Source: Akkermansiaceae bacterium UBA2367
GTDB taxonomy: Bacteria > Verrucomicrobiota > Verrucomicrobiia > Verrucomicrobiales > DEV007
NCBI GenBank assembly: GCA_002344525.1
Contig: DDTJ01000102.1
Coordinates: 1 to 24,725, forward strand
Direction of reading: 5' to 3'
Length of the DNA stretch: 24,725 nucleotides
The notes beneath the pieces were generated by a model, which worked only from the letters and a program-made list of their open reading frames with translations, was not told where the DNA came from and searched no databases. Position 1 is the stretch's first letter. The number at the start of each line of letters is the position of its first letter. Positions 5,748 to 13,836 of the stretch are shown here, piece by piece. Both the position numbers and the translations under genes were made by a program.

Positions 5748-7265
5748 ATGAAACCAACGATCCTGTTAGCCGCCCTCCTCGCCTCGACCCCGCTGCTGCC
5801 AGCCGAGGAGCAGGTCTTCTTCGCCTTCGACGACCAGAATCTCGCGTGGAAGCACAATCTGAAACTCACTCTGGAGACCGCGACGAAGCACCCAGATAAC
5901 CCGGTGCTGCGTCGCGGGCCGGAGGGCGCTCCCGACCACGGCCACGCCATCCTCTACGGCACGGTCGTGAAGGACGGCGACACCTTCCGCATGTGGTATC
6001 TCGGCATGTTCGAAACCGAAAACCTGAACGGCCAAGCTCCCGGATGGTGGCGGCCGATGTGCTACGCGGAGAGCAAGGACGGCGTGCATTGGACGAAGCC
6101 GGAGCTCGGCCTCGTCGAGTTCAACGGCGGCACGAAGAACAACATCTGCCTCATCGAGGGCGAACCCGAATCGCTGACGCGGGTGAACGATTTCCTCTCC
6201 GTGCTCCACGACCCCGACGATCCCGACCCCGAGCGTCGCTACAAGTGCGCCTACATCGCCCATCCGCCCTTCGGCGACGTGCGCGGCGGGCGCAGCAAGA
6301 TCGGGCCGAACGAAGGGCGCTGGGGCGCGATGATCTGCGCCACCAGTGCCGACGGACTGCGCTGGAAGATCGTCGGCGACCGGCCCGCCAACGCCGAGGG
6401 CGAACGCTTCGAGGTCAGCAGCCTCTACCGCTTCGGCGATTTCTACTACGCCACCGGGCAGCTCCTCTCGCCTTGGTCGTGGCGTGCGGACGGCAGTCCG
6501 GTCGGGCGCGACGTGCTCGCCTACCGTTCGCCGGATTTCGTGAACTGGTCGAGGGCCAAGGCCAGTTCCTTCGCCCGTGCCGGACAGTTGGCCAACCCGC
6601 CCGTGCCCGGCCAGCAATGCCACATGGGCTTCGGGCTGTGGAACCGCGGCAACGTCCTCGTCGGCCTGAACGGCCTCTGGCAGGACGCGGCGGAGAAGCC
6701 GCCCGCAGGCGAAAACTGGAACTATGGCGTGCGCATCGATCTCGGCCTCGTCATCAGCAACGACGGCGTCCACTACCGAGAGCCGGTGCCGGGCTTCAAA
6801 CTCATCGAACGCGGCGCGAACGGCGAGTGGGACGACATCGCCCTCCTGCAAGGCCACGCTTTCATCAACGAGGGAGACAAGACGATGATTTGGTATTCGC
6901 ACTGGGACACGGGCGGCAAGCTGAAGACCATGGAGATCGGACTGGCGACGCTGCGCCGCGACGGTTTCGGCCATCTCTCGCCGCAGGTGACGGAGAATGA
7001 CGCGCATTTCATCACCAGCCCGTTCTCGGCGCGGAGCATCTCGCTGAATGTCGATGGCCTCGCGCCCGACGCGCCGCTCACACTGAGCCTGCTCGATCCC
7101 CTCGACCGCCCCATCGAGGGACAGGAGGTCCGGCTCACCGCCAACGGCCTGCGCGCGCCTGTCGAATGGCCGCGCCCCCTCGACCCGGAGGCGAAGGTCG
7201 CCCTGCGCGTCCATTACCCCGCCGACAGCGCGGCCCACGTCTATGCGATCTATCTCGAACCCTGA
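5748..7265 (+). CDS. Secreted GH32/GH43-like five-bladed propeller protein
   Basis: This 505-residue protein has a Sec signal (MKPTILLAALLASTPLLPAEE). The mature part has the pattern of glycoside hydrolase family 32/43-like propellers: HGHAILYGTVVKDGDTFRMWY, YAESKDGVHWTKPEL, KNNICLI, VLHDPDDPDPERRYK, ATSADGLRW, YRSPDFVNW and LVISNDGVHYREP. Residues from about 430 on (FSARSISLNVDGLAPDAPLTLSL) look like a C-terminal beta-sandwich. Such proteins in related bacteria are mostly uncharacterised and may be glycosidases or lectin-like. I did not assign catalytic acids. It is distantly similar to the protein from 13837 (both share WTKPEL...KNN), so the operon carries a paralogous pair. It lies 23 bp ahead of the PhyH gene. 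Confidence 0.85.
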   Translation: MKPTILLAALLASTPLLPAEEQVFFAFDDQNLAWKHNLKLTLETATKHPDNPVLRRGPEGAPDHGHAILYGTVVKDGDTFRMWYLGMFETENLNGQAPGWWRPMCYAESKDGVHWTKPELGLVEFNGGTKNNICLIEGEPESLTRVNDFLSVLHDPDDPDPERRYKCAYIAHPPFGDVRGGRSKIGPNEGRWGAMICATSADGLRWKIVGDRPANAEGERFEVSSLYRFGDFYYATGQLLSPWSWRADGSPVGRDVLAYRSPDFVNWSRAKASSFARAGQLANPPVPGQQCHMGFGLWNRGNVLVGLNGLWQDAAEKPPAGENWNYGVRIDLGLVISNDGVHYREPVPGFKLIERGANGEWDDIALLQGHAFINEGDKTMIWYSHWDTGGKLKTMEIGLATLRRDGFGHLSPQVTENDAHFITSPFSARSISLNVDGLAPDAPLTLSLLDPLDRPIEGQEVRLTANGLRAPVEWPRPLDPEAKVALRVHYPADSAAHVYAIYLEP

Positions 7266-7288
7266 CAGAATCGAATCCTGACCAAACG

Positions 7289-8023
7289 ATGACAGCAATC
7301 CCCTCCCTCCTCGCCGACTACGAACGCGACGGCGTGGCCATCGTGCGTGGTTTCCTTTCCCCCGGGGAAGTCGCCGCGATCCGCGCCGAGCTGGACCGCT
7401 ACATCCGCGAGGATCTCCCCTCGAAACCGCTCGATGCCCGCACCCTCGAGGCTGACGAAAAAACCGTCCGCAACCTCTGGCGGCTGGAGCAGCACAGCGG
7501 CTACTTCCGCGAGTTCGCCCATCGCGCCGACTTGCTCGCGGTGATCGCCCCCCTCGTGAAGGGCGAGCCGGTCCTCGCGGGCGTCGAGACCTTCAACAAG
7601 CCCGCCAGGATTGGTTCCGGCGTGCCGCCGCATCAGGACAACGCCTACTTCTGCCAAGACCCGCCCGACATGCTCACTGTGTGGATCGCCATCGACGCGG
7701 TGACGGAGGCGAACGGGCCGGTGACCTATCTGAAAGGCTCGCATCGCCTCGGCCCCCTGCCGACCCGGCCCTCGGGCGTCCGGGGCAACAGCATCGGCCT
7801 CGCCGAAACGCCGGAGGCGGGCGAGGCCGAGCGTCTCGTCGCCCTCCTCGAACCCGGCGACGCGAGCATACACCATTGCGAGACGATCCACTATTCCGCG
7901 CCGAATACGACCGACCAAGCGCGGCTCGGTTTTCTTCTCGTTTATCGCGGATCGCATACGGTCACTGATCCGGCGCGGAAGGACGCCTACTCCGTCGCCG
8001 CCGCGATGACACCTCCGGCATGA
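7289..8023 (+). CDS. Phytanoyl-CoA dioxygenase (PhyH) family Fe(II)/2-oxoglutarate oxygenase
   Basis: This 244-residue predicted cytoplasmic protein has no signal peptide. The facial triad of the family is visible: H115 and D117 in PPHQDNAYF and a distal histidine in IHHCETIHYSAPN (H195/H196/H201; H201 best fits the pattern). R212 in ARLGFLLVY is a likely 2-oxoglutarate ligand. VTEANGPVTYLKGSHRLG is the usual family segment between them. The enzyme would hydroxylate or demethylate a small substrate using O2 and 2-oxoglutarate; the substrate is unknown. I chose the ATG at 7289 because the protein then begins with the family's normal DG.AIVRGFLSP start. It is followed by a palindromic element and the RAYT gene. 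Confidence 0.9.
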   Translation: MTAIPSLLADYERDGVAIVRGFLSPGEVAAIRAELDRYIREDLPSKPLDARTLEADEKTVRNLWRLEQHSGYFREFAHRADLLAVIAPLVKGEPVLAGVETFNKPARIGSGVPPHQDNAYFCQDPPDMLTVWIAIDAVTEANGPVTYLKGSHRLGPLPTRPSGVRGNSIGLAETPEAGEAERLVALLEPGDASIHHCETIHYSAPNTTDQARLGFLLVYRGSHTVTDPARKDAYSVAAAMTPPA

Positions 8024-8038
8024 GGGAGCGCGAAAGAA

Positions 8039-8145
8039 GGGAGCGCGGGCACTCCTGCCCGCAACGAATAAGCATGGACTCTCGACTACAGATCAGAAGC
8101 AAAGACCACCATGATCCACGATGCGGACAAGAGTGTCCGTGCTCC
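8039..8145. repeat. BIME-like palindromic element 1 (long spacer), upstream of the RAYT gene
   Basis: The left arm at 8039-8062 (GGGAGCGCGGGCACTCCTGC then CCGC) and the right arm at 8123-8145 are near reverse complements, and each arm can fold alone (GCGGGC/GCCCGC). The 60-nt spacer is longer than in the other copies (about 20 nt). A partial duplicate GGGAGCGCG lies at 8024-8032. RAYT genes are normally flanked by such REP units. Confidence 0.85.
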
Positions 8146-8802
8146 ACTCCCTCGACGATAGAGTGAAGCACGCCTACCATGCCCCATGCAGTTCTTCGCC
8201 CCAAAAGCAGAAGTTGCTTGGACCCTCCATCGCTTGTCCCATTGGCAGCAGGGGGAGGTTCCGGTCTTCGTGACCTTTCGGCTCGCCGATTCCTTGCCGT
8301 CGGATATCCTAAGGCAATGGATCGAAGACCGTGATGCGTTTGTCGCGGCCAATCCCCCTCCATGGGACGAAGAGACAGAACGGGAGTATCACCGTTTGTT
8401 CTCGGACCGGATCGAGGAGCAACTCGATGCGGCGCATGGCTGCTGCGCGTTGCGAGATCCTCGCGTTGCCGAAATCGTGGAAGAGCGGCTCCGGTATTTC
8501 GACGGCAAACGCTACACGCTGTGGAGCTTCGTCATCATGCCGAACCATGTCCATGTCCTCGCAAGCATCGCCGCAGGAGAATCCCTCCCTGAAATCGTGA
8601 AGGGATGGAAGGGAGTGTCGAGCCGCATGATCCACCGCGAAGGTCTCTCCGATCTGAATCCTTTCTGGCAGCCGGACTATTTCGACCGATTGATTCGCAG
8701 TCCCGAGCACTTCGAGACCACCCTCGACTACATTCGCCACAATCCCGCGAAGGCGTGTCTCGCCTCGGGCTTCGTTTTTTGGGAAGCTGCGCCATGATCC
8801 AC
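8109..8802. mobile_element. Possible RAYT-containing insertion bounded by an 11-bp direct repeat
   Basis: CCATGATCCAC occurs at 8109-8119 and 8792-8802. Between them lie the right arm of element 1 and the whole RAYT gene. The second copy includes the start codon of the beta-helix gene, so the first may be a copy of the original start region. This suggests that the transposase gene entered the operon between the PhyH and beta-helix genes. An 11-bp match could arise by chance in a search this wide, so the boundaries are tentative. Confidence 0.4.
8186..8797 (+). CDS. REP-associated tyrosine transposase (RAYT, Y1_Tnp family)
   Basis: This 203-residue protein carries the HUH motif NHVHVL (H121, H123) after WSFVIMP, and the C-terminal WQPDYFDRLIRSPEHFETTLDYIRHNPAKA segment typical of RAYTs, with Y182 in DYIRHNP as the likely nucleophile. 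VPVFVTFRLADSLP near the N-terminus is also typical. RAYTs are single-copy relatives of IS200/IS605 transposases that nick and join REP hairpins. The palindromes at 8039, 8815, 8932 and 11294 are its probable substrates. It interrupts an otherwise metabolic operon, and its TGA overlaps the ATG of the beta-helix gene. Confidence 0.93.
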   Translation: MQFFAPKAEVAWTLHRLSHWQQGEVPVFVTFRLADSLPSDILRQWIEDRDAFVAANPPPWDEETEREYHRLFSDRIEEQLDAAHGCCALRDPRVAEIVEERLRYFDGKRYTLWSFVIMPNHVHVLASIAAGESLPEIVKGWKGVSSRMIHREGLSDLNPFWQPDYFDRLIRSPEHFETTLDYIRHNPAKACLASGFVFWEAAP

Positions 8803-10179
8803 ACTTTCGAGAACGGGAGCGCGGGCACTCCTGCCCGCCGAGATGCCCGGGGCTCCGCATTGCGGACAGGAGTGTCCGCGCTCCTTTTCCCTTGCCTCGC
8901 GGCCTTCCCTTTCGCCACCCGAGACCTTTACGGGAGCGCGGGCACTCCTGCCCGCCGAGATGCCCAGGGCTCCGCATTGCGGACAGGAGTGTCCGCGCTC
9001 CTGCTCCTTTTCCTTTGCCTCGCCACTCTCCCTCTCGTCGCCCGCGACCTCCATGTCGGGATCGACCCTGACCTTCCTACCATCGCTCATGCCATCAAGC
9101 TCGCGCAGCCCGGCGACACGATCCATCTCGAAGCGGGCAAGGTCTATCGCGACTACGCGGGCTTCTACGGCAAGAAAGGCGAGCCGGGCAAGCCCATTAC
9201 CCTCGACGGCCACGGAGCCATCCTCGACGGCTCGGACCCGCTCGATTCCAGCACTTGGACCGAGATCGAACCGGGCCTTTTCGCCAACGAGAACCTCCTT
9301 CCTCGCCTCGACAGCGCCATTCTCGGTCGCTGGTTCTTCCTCTGGAACGGTGAGGTCAACCGCATGGGGACCGCCTCGAAGGCGAAGAGCGTCCCTCTGA
9401 AAAAGCCGGAGGATCTGGTGCCCGGCGAATGGACTTTCGTCCGCGATTCCTCGCGCGACCTTCCCGATTCGACGCAGTTCTTCGGAACCTTCTACCTGAA
9501 GCTCGCGCCGGGCCGCCCGCTCGCGGACGAGCCGATTTCCATCCCCTTCAGGAGCGCCGGGGTCCAGTTCGGCGGCGAGAACGCCCATCTCGTCATCCGC
9601 AACCTCACCGCCCGCCATCCCTACAACGACGGCTTTAACATCCACGGGCACTGCGAGGACGTGCTTTTCGAGAACATCGCCGCCTACGGCTGCGGCGACG
9701 ACGGCATCAGCGCCCACGGCACCGCGCAATACCGGGTGAATGGCTTCGTCAGCATCGGCAACAGCACCGGAATCTGCGACACCGTCGACGCGGTGACGGA
9801 CTACGAGGACATCTTCATCGCCGACTGCGTCAGCTACGACCTCTTCTTCCTCGACCGCGGGCGCTATTCGATCCAGAACGCCGTCGTCCTCTCCTCGGCG
9901 CAGAACCCCTTCACGGTGACGGGACGCGAGGACGGCGACTGCCGTCTGCGGCTGGAGAACGTCCTCTTCCGCCGTCTCGTCGAGCCGCGACTCGGGCTGG
10001 TCATGGCTAGGTCCACCCTCGACGCGACGCGCTGCACCTTCGAGGGAATTGAGTTCCGCACCACCGGAACCGCGACTTGGACCGATTCCCTCATCAACGG
10101 CGTTCCCTCCGAAGCGGGCGCGAAGGGGGCCTACCCGGAAGCGCTCGCGAAACTCTATCCTGAAACCCATCGACCATGA
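8794..10179 (+). CDS. Secreted right-handed parallel beta-helix protein with palindromic elements in its leader
   Basis: This 461-residue protein has a beta-helix domain from about residue 90 on (PTIAHAIKLAQPGDTIHLEAGKVY, GKPITLDGHGAILDG, HLVIRNLTARHPYNDGFNIHG, DVLFENIAAYGCGDDGISAHG), as in pectate-lyase-like or NosD-like proteins. Polysaccharide lyase or glycosidase activity is possible but I cannot assign catalytic residues. Its N-terminus is odd: two copies of a palindromic element are translated in frame as GSAGTPARRDA...LRTGVSALL, each followed by a hydrophobic stretch (LLFPCLAAFPFAT and LLLLFLCLATLPLVA). Cleavage would plausibly follow the second (LVA/RDL). The only ATG in frame is 8794, overlapping the RAYT stop; a GTG inside the second element (VSALLLL) is a possible alternative start. 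Confidence 0.85.
   Translation: MIHTFENGSAGTPARRDARGSALRTGVSALLFPCLAAFPFATRDLYGSAGTPARRDAQGSALRTGVSALLLLFLCLATLPLVARDLHVGIDPDLPTIAHAIKLAQPGDTIHLEAGKVYRDYAGFYGKKGEPGKPITLDGHGAILDGSDPLDSSTWTEIEPGLFANENLLPRLDSAILGRWFFLWNGEVNRMGTASKAKSVPLKKPEDLVPGEWTFVRDSSRDLPDSTQFFGTFYLKLAPGRPLADEPISIPFRSAGVQFGGENAHLVIRNLTARHPYNDGFNIHGHCEDVLFENIAAYGCGDDGISAHGTAQYRVNGFVSIGNSTGICDTVDAVTDYEDIFIADCVSYDLFFLDRGRYSIQNAVVLSSAQNPFTVTGREDGDCRLRLENVLFRRLVEPRLGLVMARSTLDATRCTFEGIEFRTTGTATWTDSLINGVPSEAGAKGAYPEALAKLYPETHRP
8815..8884. repeat. BIME-like palindromic element 2 (inside coding sequence)
   Basis: The left arm 8815-8838 and right arm 8862-8884 are 23-nt near-perfect reverse complements, separated by about 23 nt. Each arm is itself a hairpin with a 6-bp GC stem and an ACTCCT or AGGAGT loop. 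It lies in the leader region of the beta-helix gene and is read in frame with no stop. Confidence 0.9.
8932..9001. repeat. BIME-like palindromic element 3 (inside coding sequence)
   Basis: This has the same architecture as element 2, with only a few substitutions in the spacer. It lies within the beta-helix gene in the identical reading frame. Confidence 0.9.
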
Positions 10180-11255
10180 AAACGAATCTCGTGACTCTTG
10201 CCTCTCTCCTTGCGCTGGGGACTCTCCACGCCACTGAGCCCGAACCGCCTTCGATCCACCACCTCGTCGCGGTGAAGGACGTCTGCGCTTGGCCCGCCCT
10301 GACTCTGCTGCCGGACGGCTCGATCAATGCAACGATCTTCGGCCAGCCGAGCCACGGGCAGATCGCCGGATCCATCGAGGTCTGGAACAGCCCCGACGGC
10401 GAAGTCTGGACCAAGCGCGGCATCCCCGCGCCGAACGAGCCGGACACGAACCGCATGAACCACGCCGCCGGCATCGCGGGCAACGGAGACCTGATCGTGC
10501 TCTGCTCGGGCTGGACGAACGTGAAGCAGCCGCAGCGCCCGAAGCAGGCCGATTTCCGCGACGACATTCTCTCGAACTGGATCTGCCGCAGCGCCGATGG
10601 AGGCAAGACTTGGACGCAGATCAAGGAGTTCCCCGCGCCGGAGCCGGGCTGGACGCACTACATCCCCTTCGGCGACATCAAGCACGGCGAGGACGGAGCG
10701 CTCCACGTTTCCTGCTACGGCGGCGAATTCACCGATCCCACGCAGAGCACCCGCTTCAAGAGCTTCCGCTCGTGGCATTTCCGCAGCGACGACGACGGGG
10801 CGACATGGCGGAAGGTCTCGGTGATCAATCCCTCGGGGGACGAGACGACGATCCTCCACCTCGGCGGGAAACGCTGGCTCGCGGCCTCGCGGCAGAGGAA
10901 CGTGGCGGTCTTCCGATCGGATGACGATGGCCTGACCTGGGGAGACAAATTGGACGTGACCGACCCGATGGAATTGAACGGCCAGCTCCTGCGCCTGAAG
11001 GACGGACGCATCCTCCTCAGCTACGGCTGCCGGGTGAAGGAGCGTTTCGGCGTACTCGGCAAATTCAGCGCGGACGAGGGGAAGATCTGGGGCGAACCCC
11101 TGCGGATCGCGACCTCGCTCGAGTTGGACTGCGGTTATCCCAGCACGGTGCAGCGCGCCGACGGAAAGCTGGTGACCGGATGGTATGCGAAGGCATCGCC
11201 ACTCTACGAATCCTATCAGATGGGCGTTTCGATCTGGGAGGCTCCGGCTCCATGA
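10176..11255 (+). CDS. Secreted BNR/Asp-box sialidase-like protein
   Basis: This 359-residue protein has a Sec signal (MKTNLVTLASLLALGTLHA). Four Asp-box motifs are visible: SADGGKTW near residue 139, SDDDGATW near 204, SDDDGLTW near 248 and a weaker SADEGKIW near 298. This marks the six-bladed sialidase-type propeller. C-terminal DCGYPSTVQRADGKLVTGWY is shared with the BNR protein from 15329, so the two are paralogues. The fold hosts exo-sialidases but also many other hydrolases, so sialic acid as substrate is not proven. Its ATGA overlaps the stop of the beta-helix gene, and its own stop overlaps the next start, which indicates translational coupling. Confidence 0.88.
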   Translation: MKTNLVTLASLLALGTLHATEPEPPSIHHLVAVKDVCAWPALTLLPDGSINATIFGQPSHGQIAGSIEVWNSPDGEVWTKRGIPAPNEPDTNRMNHAAGIAGNGDLIVLCSGWTNVKQPQRPKQADFRDDILSNWICRSADGGKTWTQIKEFPAPEPGWTHYIPFGDIKHGEDGALHVSCYGGEFTDPTQSTRFKSFRSWHFRSDDDGATWRKVSVINPSGDETTILHLGGKRWLAASRQRNVAVFRSDDDGLTWGDKLDVTDPMELNGQLLRLKDGRILLSYGCRVKERFGVLGKFSADEGKIWGEPLRIATSLELDCGYPSTVQRADGKLVTGWYAKASPLYESYQMGVSIWEAPAP

Positions 11256-13834
11256 AGCGGCCCGCTCCCATCCCCATCGTCCGCGACTGGTACGGGAGCG
11301 CGGGCACTCCTGCCCGCCGGGATGCGTGCGCCCCTCTGCGGGCAGGAGTGCCCGCGCTCCTTTTCATCCTCGCCTCCCTGTTACCCTTCGCCACGATCAT
11401 GGCGCAGGAGAAGCATGCCCCCATGCACCGCCTGACGTGGGAGGAATACGCGGGGACGCTGCAACATTGGCGCAGCACCCATCCGCAGCTCGTCACGCTC
11501 GAATCGCGCGGCCTCAGCGGGCAGACGATGCCCGTCTATCTGCTGAAGGTCACCGACTCCACCGTGCCCGACGAGGACAAGCAGGTCTGCCTGATCACGA
11601 CGCTGCACTGCGGACCGGAGCGGTCCGGCGCGACCGGGGCGCTGGCCTTCGCCGAATGGCTGCTCGGCGACGACCCGCTCGCGGCCGAGACGAGGAAAAA
11701 GCAGATCGTGCTGATCATGCCGATCGTGAACCCGCTGGCCTTCTTCCACACCGACCGCTTCCGCAACGAGCACGGCGTCGATCCCTACGCGGGGCTGGGG
11801 CCGGTGGGCAAGATCTGGGATGTGAAATCGCTTTCGCTTCTCACCCCCGAGCGGGCACCGGAGCTGGTCGCGGTGCTCTCGGTGATCGACGAATACCGGC
11901 CCGAGGTTCATGCCGACCTGCACGGTACGGGAATGCAGGAATACGGTCCCGGCCAGCTCGGTTCGCGCCGCATGTATCAAGGCCAGATCATGACCGAGGT
12001 CACCGGCGGGGCCTACTCGAACTGCGCCCTCCGCCCGTGGGACTGGCGCGTCACCGAGGCGATGATCGAGGCGGGGAAGGAGGCGGGCTACCCCTCGGAC
12101 CGCTTCGAGGCCGACGCCCAGCGCACCTTCTGGGGACCGGAGCTGGCCCCGCTCGGAAAGAAGCTCTGGCACGGAGCGCCGCTTTTCTATTCCGCCCACT
12201 ACGGCTACGCGAAATACCACACCATGCTGATCACGCAGGAGGTCGCATGGGAGGCCAGCGTCGTCGCGCGGATGAAGGGCCTGATGAAGATCGGCAACGG
12301 TCCTTGGCTCGACGAGCGCGCGCCGGGCTATCCGGTGAACCGGATCAAGCATTTCGTCGGCCACTTCGTCACGGGCTACGGGACGACCGCGAGCGAGCGG
12401 CGCGAGAGCCGGGTGGAGCTGTGGAACCGCCAGAGCGACTTCGCCCTCGGCTTTCTCTATCCACAGACCGACGGACGGGAGAGCTTCGTCGTGGCGACAA
12501 CGGCGGCGGCCAAGAAGGTCGTGGCGGTCGAGGAGCTGGCGTCCCTGCGGGCGAACCTGAGGAGCGAGTTCGGCGACAAAGCGGCGGCGATCGAGGCCTT
12601 CCTCGACGATGGCCCCGAGATCAAGCTGGCGATGGAGCAAGCGCCGCCGCAGTTGCTCGCAGCGACCGACACGGCGACCGATCCCATCGCGAACGGTCTC
12701 GGCCTGCGCCTCCGTCTGCCCTATCATGCGCCCCGCAATCTCGTCGTCCATCTCAACGGCGAGCCGCTCGCCGAAAGCCCGACCGACGGCTACGAGAGCT
12801 GGCCCGCCGACGGTTTCACGCAGATCCAGGTGCATGTGCCACCCGCGAAGGCCGCAGCGACCGAGCTGTATGTCCTGACCGTCGCCTACGAGCCTGGCGA
12901 GGCCCGCACCACCGGCTGGATGCCGCCCGCCGAGGTGCAAAGGCGCTTCGCCACCGACAAGGCCGTGGCCACGCCCGCGACCCTCACCGACGTGCCCTAC
13001 GGCGACCATTTCCGGCAGACGCTCGACGTCTGGCTCGCGGAATCGGACGAACCGACGCCGCTCGTCTTCTACCTCCACGGCGGCGGCTGGGCGGCGCAGG
13101 ACAAGACCGACATCCATCAGCATCTCGACGTGCGCGGCCTGCTCGACGCGGGCCTCTCCGTAGTCTCGGCCAACTATCGCTTCCTCGCCGATGCGAACGC
13201 CGCGAAAGTCTCGCCGCCCTTGCAATGGCCGCTTCAGGACGCGGCGAGGGCCTTGCAGTTCGTCCGCTCGAAGGCCGTGGAGTGGAATCTCGACAAAACC
13301 CGCATCGCCGCGAGCGGCGTCAGCGCAGGCGGCTGCTCCGCGCTCTGGCTCGCGATGCACGACGACATGGCCGATCCGGCGAGCGGCGATCCCGTCGCCC
13401 GCGAGTCGACCCGCGTCCTCTTCACCGCGACGAAGGCCCCGCAGCCCTCGCTCGATCCGGCGGAGCTCGTCGAGTGGATTCCGAACTACGAATACGGCGG
13501 CCACGCCTTCGGCCATCCCGGCAGGACCCGTCCCGAGGCCTTCGCCCCGTTCCTGACAAACCGAGAAAAACACCGCGACGACCTCCGCCGCTGGTCGCCG
13601 ATGGCTCACGCCAGCGCCGACGACCCGACCGCCTTCCTGCTCTTCGCCAAGGCCGACAAGCCGCCCGTGAAAGGCGAGCCGCAAACCGACCCTACCCACA
13701 GCGCCGTGCTCGGCCTGATGCTGCAAGACACCCTCGCGCCCCTCGGCGTGACCTGCGAGGTCCGCCATCCGCTCGACGGCAAAGAGCCGCTTTCCCTCCA
13801 AGAACTGCTTATCGAAACCCTGACATCCCACTAG
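11252..13834 (+). CDS. Secreted M14 zinc carboxypeptidase-like / alpha/beta-hydrolase esterase fusion
   Basis: This is an 860-residue two-domain protein. Residues about 55-400 look like an M14 metallopeptidase: H119 and E123 in LHCGPERSG and H224 in ADLHGTG would bind zinc, and QEVAWEASV may supply the catalytic Glu. Residues about 570-860 are an esterase of the alpha/beta-hydrolase type: HGGGW oxyanion motif (H609), nucleophile S691 in GVSAGG, with D802 (FAKADKP) and H816 (PTHSAVLG) completing a plausible triad. The leader contains a palindromic element translated as GSAGTPARRDA...LRAGVPALL before the hydrophobic core LLFILASLLPFATIMA. The start is ATG 11252, overlapping the previous stop. 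It could remove peptide and acyl decorations from a glycoconjugate (inference). Confidence 0.87.
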   Translation: MKRPAPIPIVRDWYGSAGTPARRDACAPLRAGVPALLFILASLLPFATIMAQEKHAPMHRLTWEEYAGTLQHWRSTHPQLVTLESRGLSGQTMPVYLLKVTDSTVPDEDKQVCLITTLHCGPERSGATGALAFAEWLLGDDPLAAETRKKQIVLIMPIVNPLAFFHTDRFRNEHGVDPYAGLGPVGKIWDVKSLSLLTPERAPELVAVLSVIDEYRPEVHADLHGTGMQEYGPGQLGSRRMYQGQIMTEVTGGAYSNCALRPWDWRVTEAMIEAGKEAGYPSDRFEADAQRTFWGPELAPLGKKLWHGAPLFYSAHYGYAKYHTMLITQEVAWEASVVARMKGLMKIGNGPWLDERAPGYPVNRIKHFVGHFVTGYGTTASERRESRVELWNRQSDFALGFLYPQTDGRESFVVATTAAAKKVVAVEELASLRANLRSEFGDKAAAIEAFLDDGPEIKLAMEQAPPQLLAATDTATDPIANGLGLRLRLPYHAPRNLVVHLNGEPLAESPTDGYESWPADGFTQIQVHVPPAKAAATELYVLTVAYEPGEARTTGWMPPAEVQRRFATDKAVATPATLTDVPYGDHFRQTLDVWLAESDEPTPLVFYLHGGGWAAQDKTDIHQHLDVRGLLDAGLSVVSANYRFLADANAAKVSPPLQWPLQDAARALQFVRSKAVEWNLDKTRIAASGVSAGGCSALWLAMHDDMADPASGDPVARESTRVLFTATKAPQPSLDPAELVEWIPNYEYGGHAFGHPGRTRPEAFAPFLTNREKHRDDLRRWSPMAHASADDPTAFLLFAKADKPPVKGEPQTDPTHSAVLGLMLQDTLAPLGVTCEVRHPLDGKEPLSLQELLIETLTSH
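11294..11360. repeat. BIME-like palindromic element 4 (inside coding sequence)
   Basis: Its arms match elements 2 and 3 with compensating changes (GCGGGC in both arms rather than GCGGAC in the right arm), so pairing is kept. The spacer is about 20 nt. It lies in the leader of the M14/esterase gene and is translated in the same frame as elements 2 and 3. Confidence 0.88.
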
Positions 13835-13836
13835 CC

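Larger units (their letters stand above)
8815..9054. repeat. Tandem duplication of element plus signal-peptide core
   Basis: Two units of about 117 and 123 nt, starting at 8815 and 8932, each contain the palindromic element, a Leu/Ala/Phe-rich core and an R-D-L codon run (GAGACCT or GCGACCT). They have diverged mainly in the hydrophobic part, and unit 2 has a 6-nt gain. The result is a leader with two consecutive signal-like segments. Confidence 0.75.

Noticed and set aside
8815..9001. CRISPR-like repeats
   Set aside because: There are only two adjacent copies, each a paired palindrome rather than a repeat-spacer unit, and no cas gene is present. They fit REP/BIME elements.
11185..13836. Upstream open extension of the GH32/43-like gene from 13837
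   Set aside because: It overlaps the M14/esterase gene in another frame, encodes Arg/Pro-rich low-complexity sequence, and the protein from 13837 starts with a good signal peptide.
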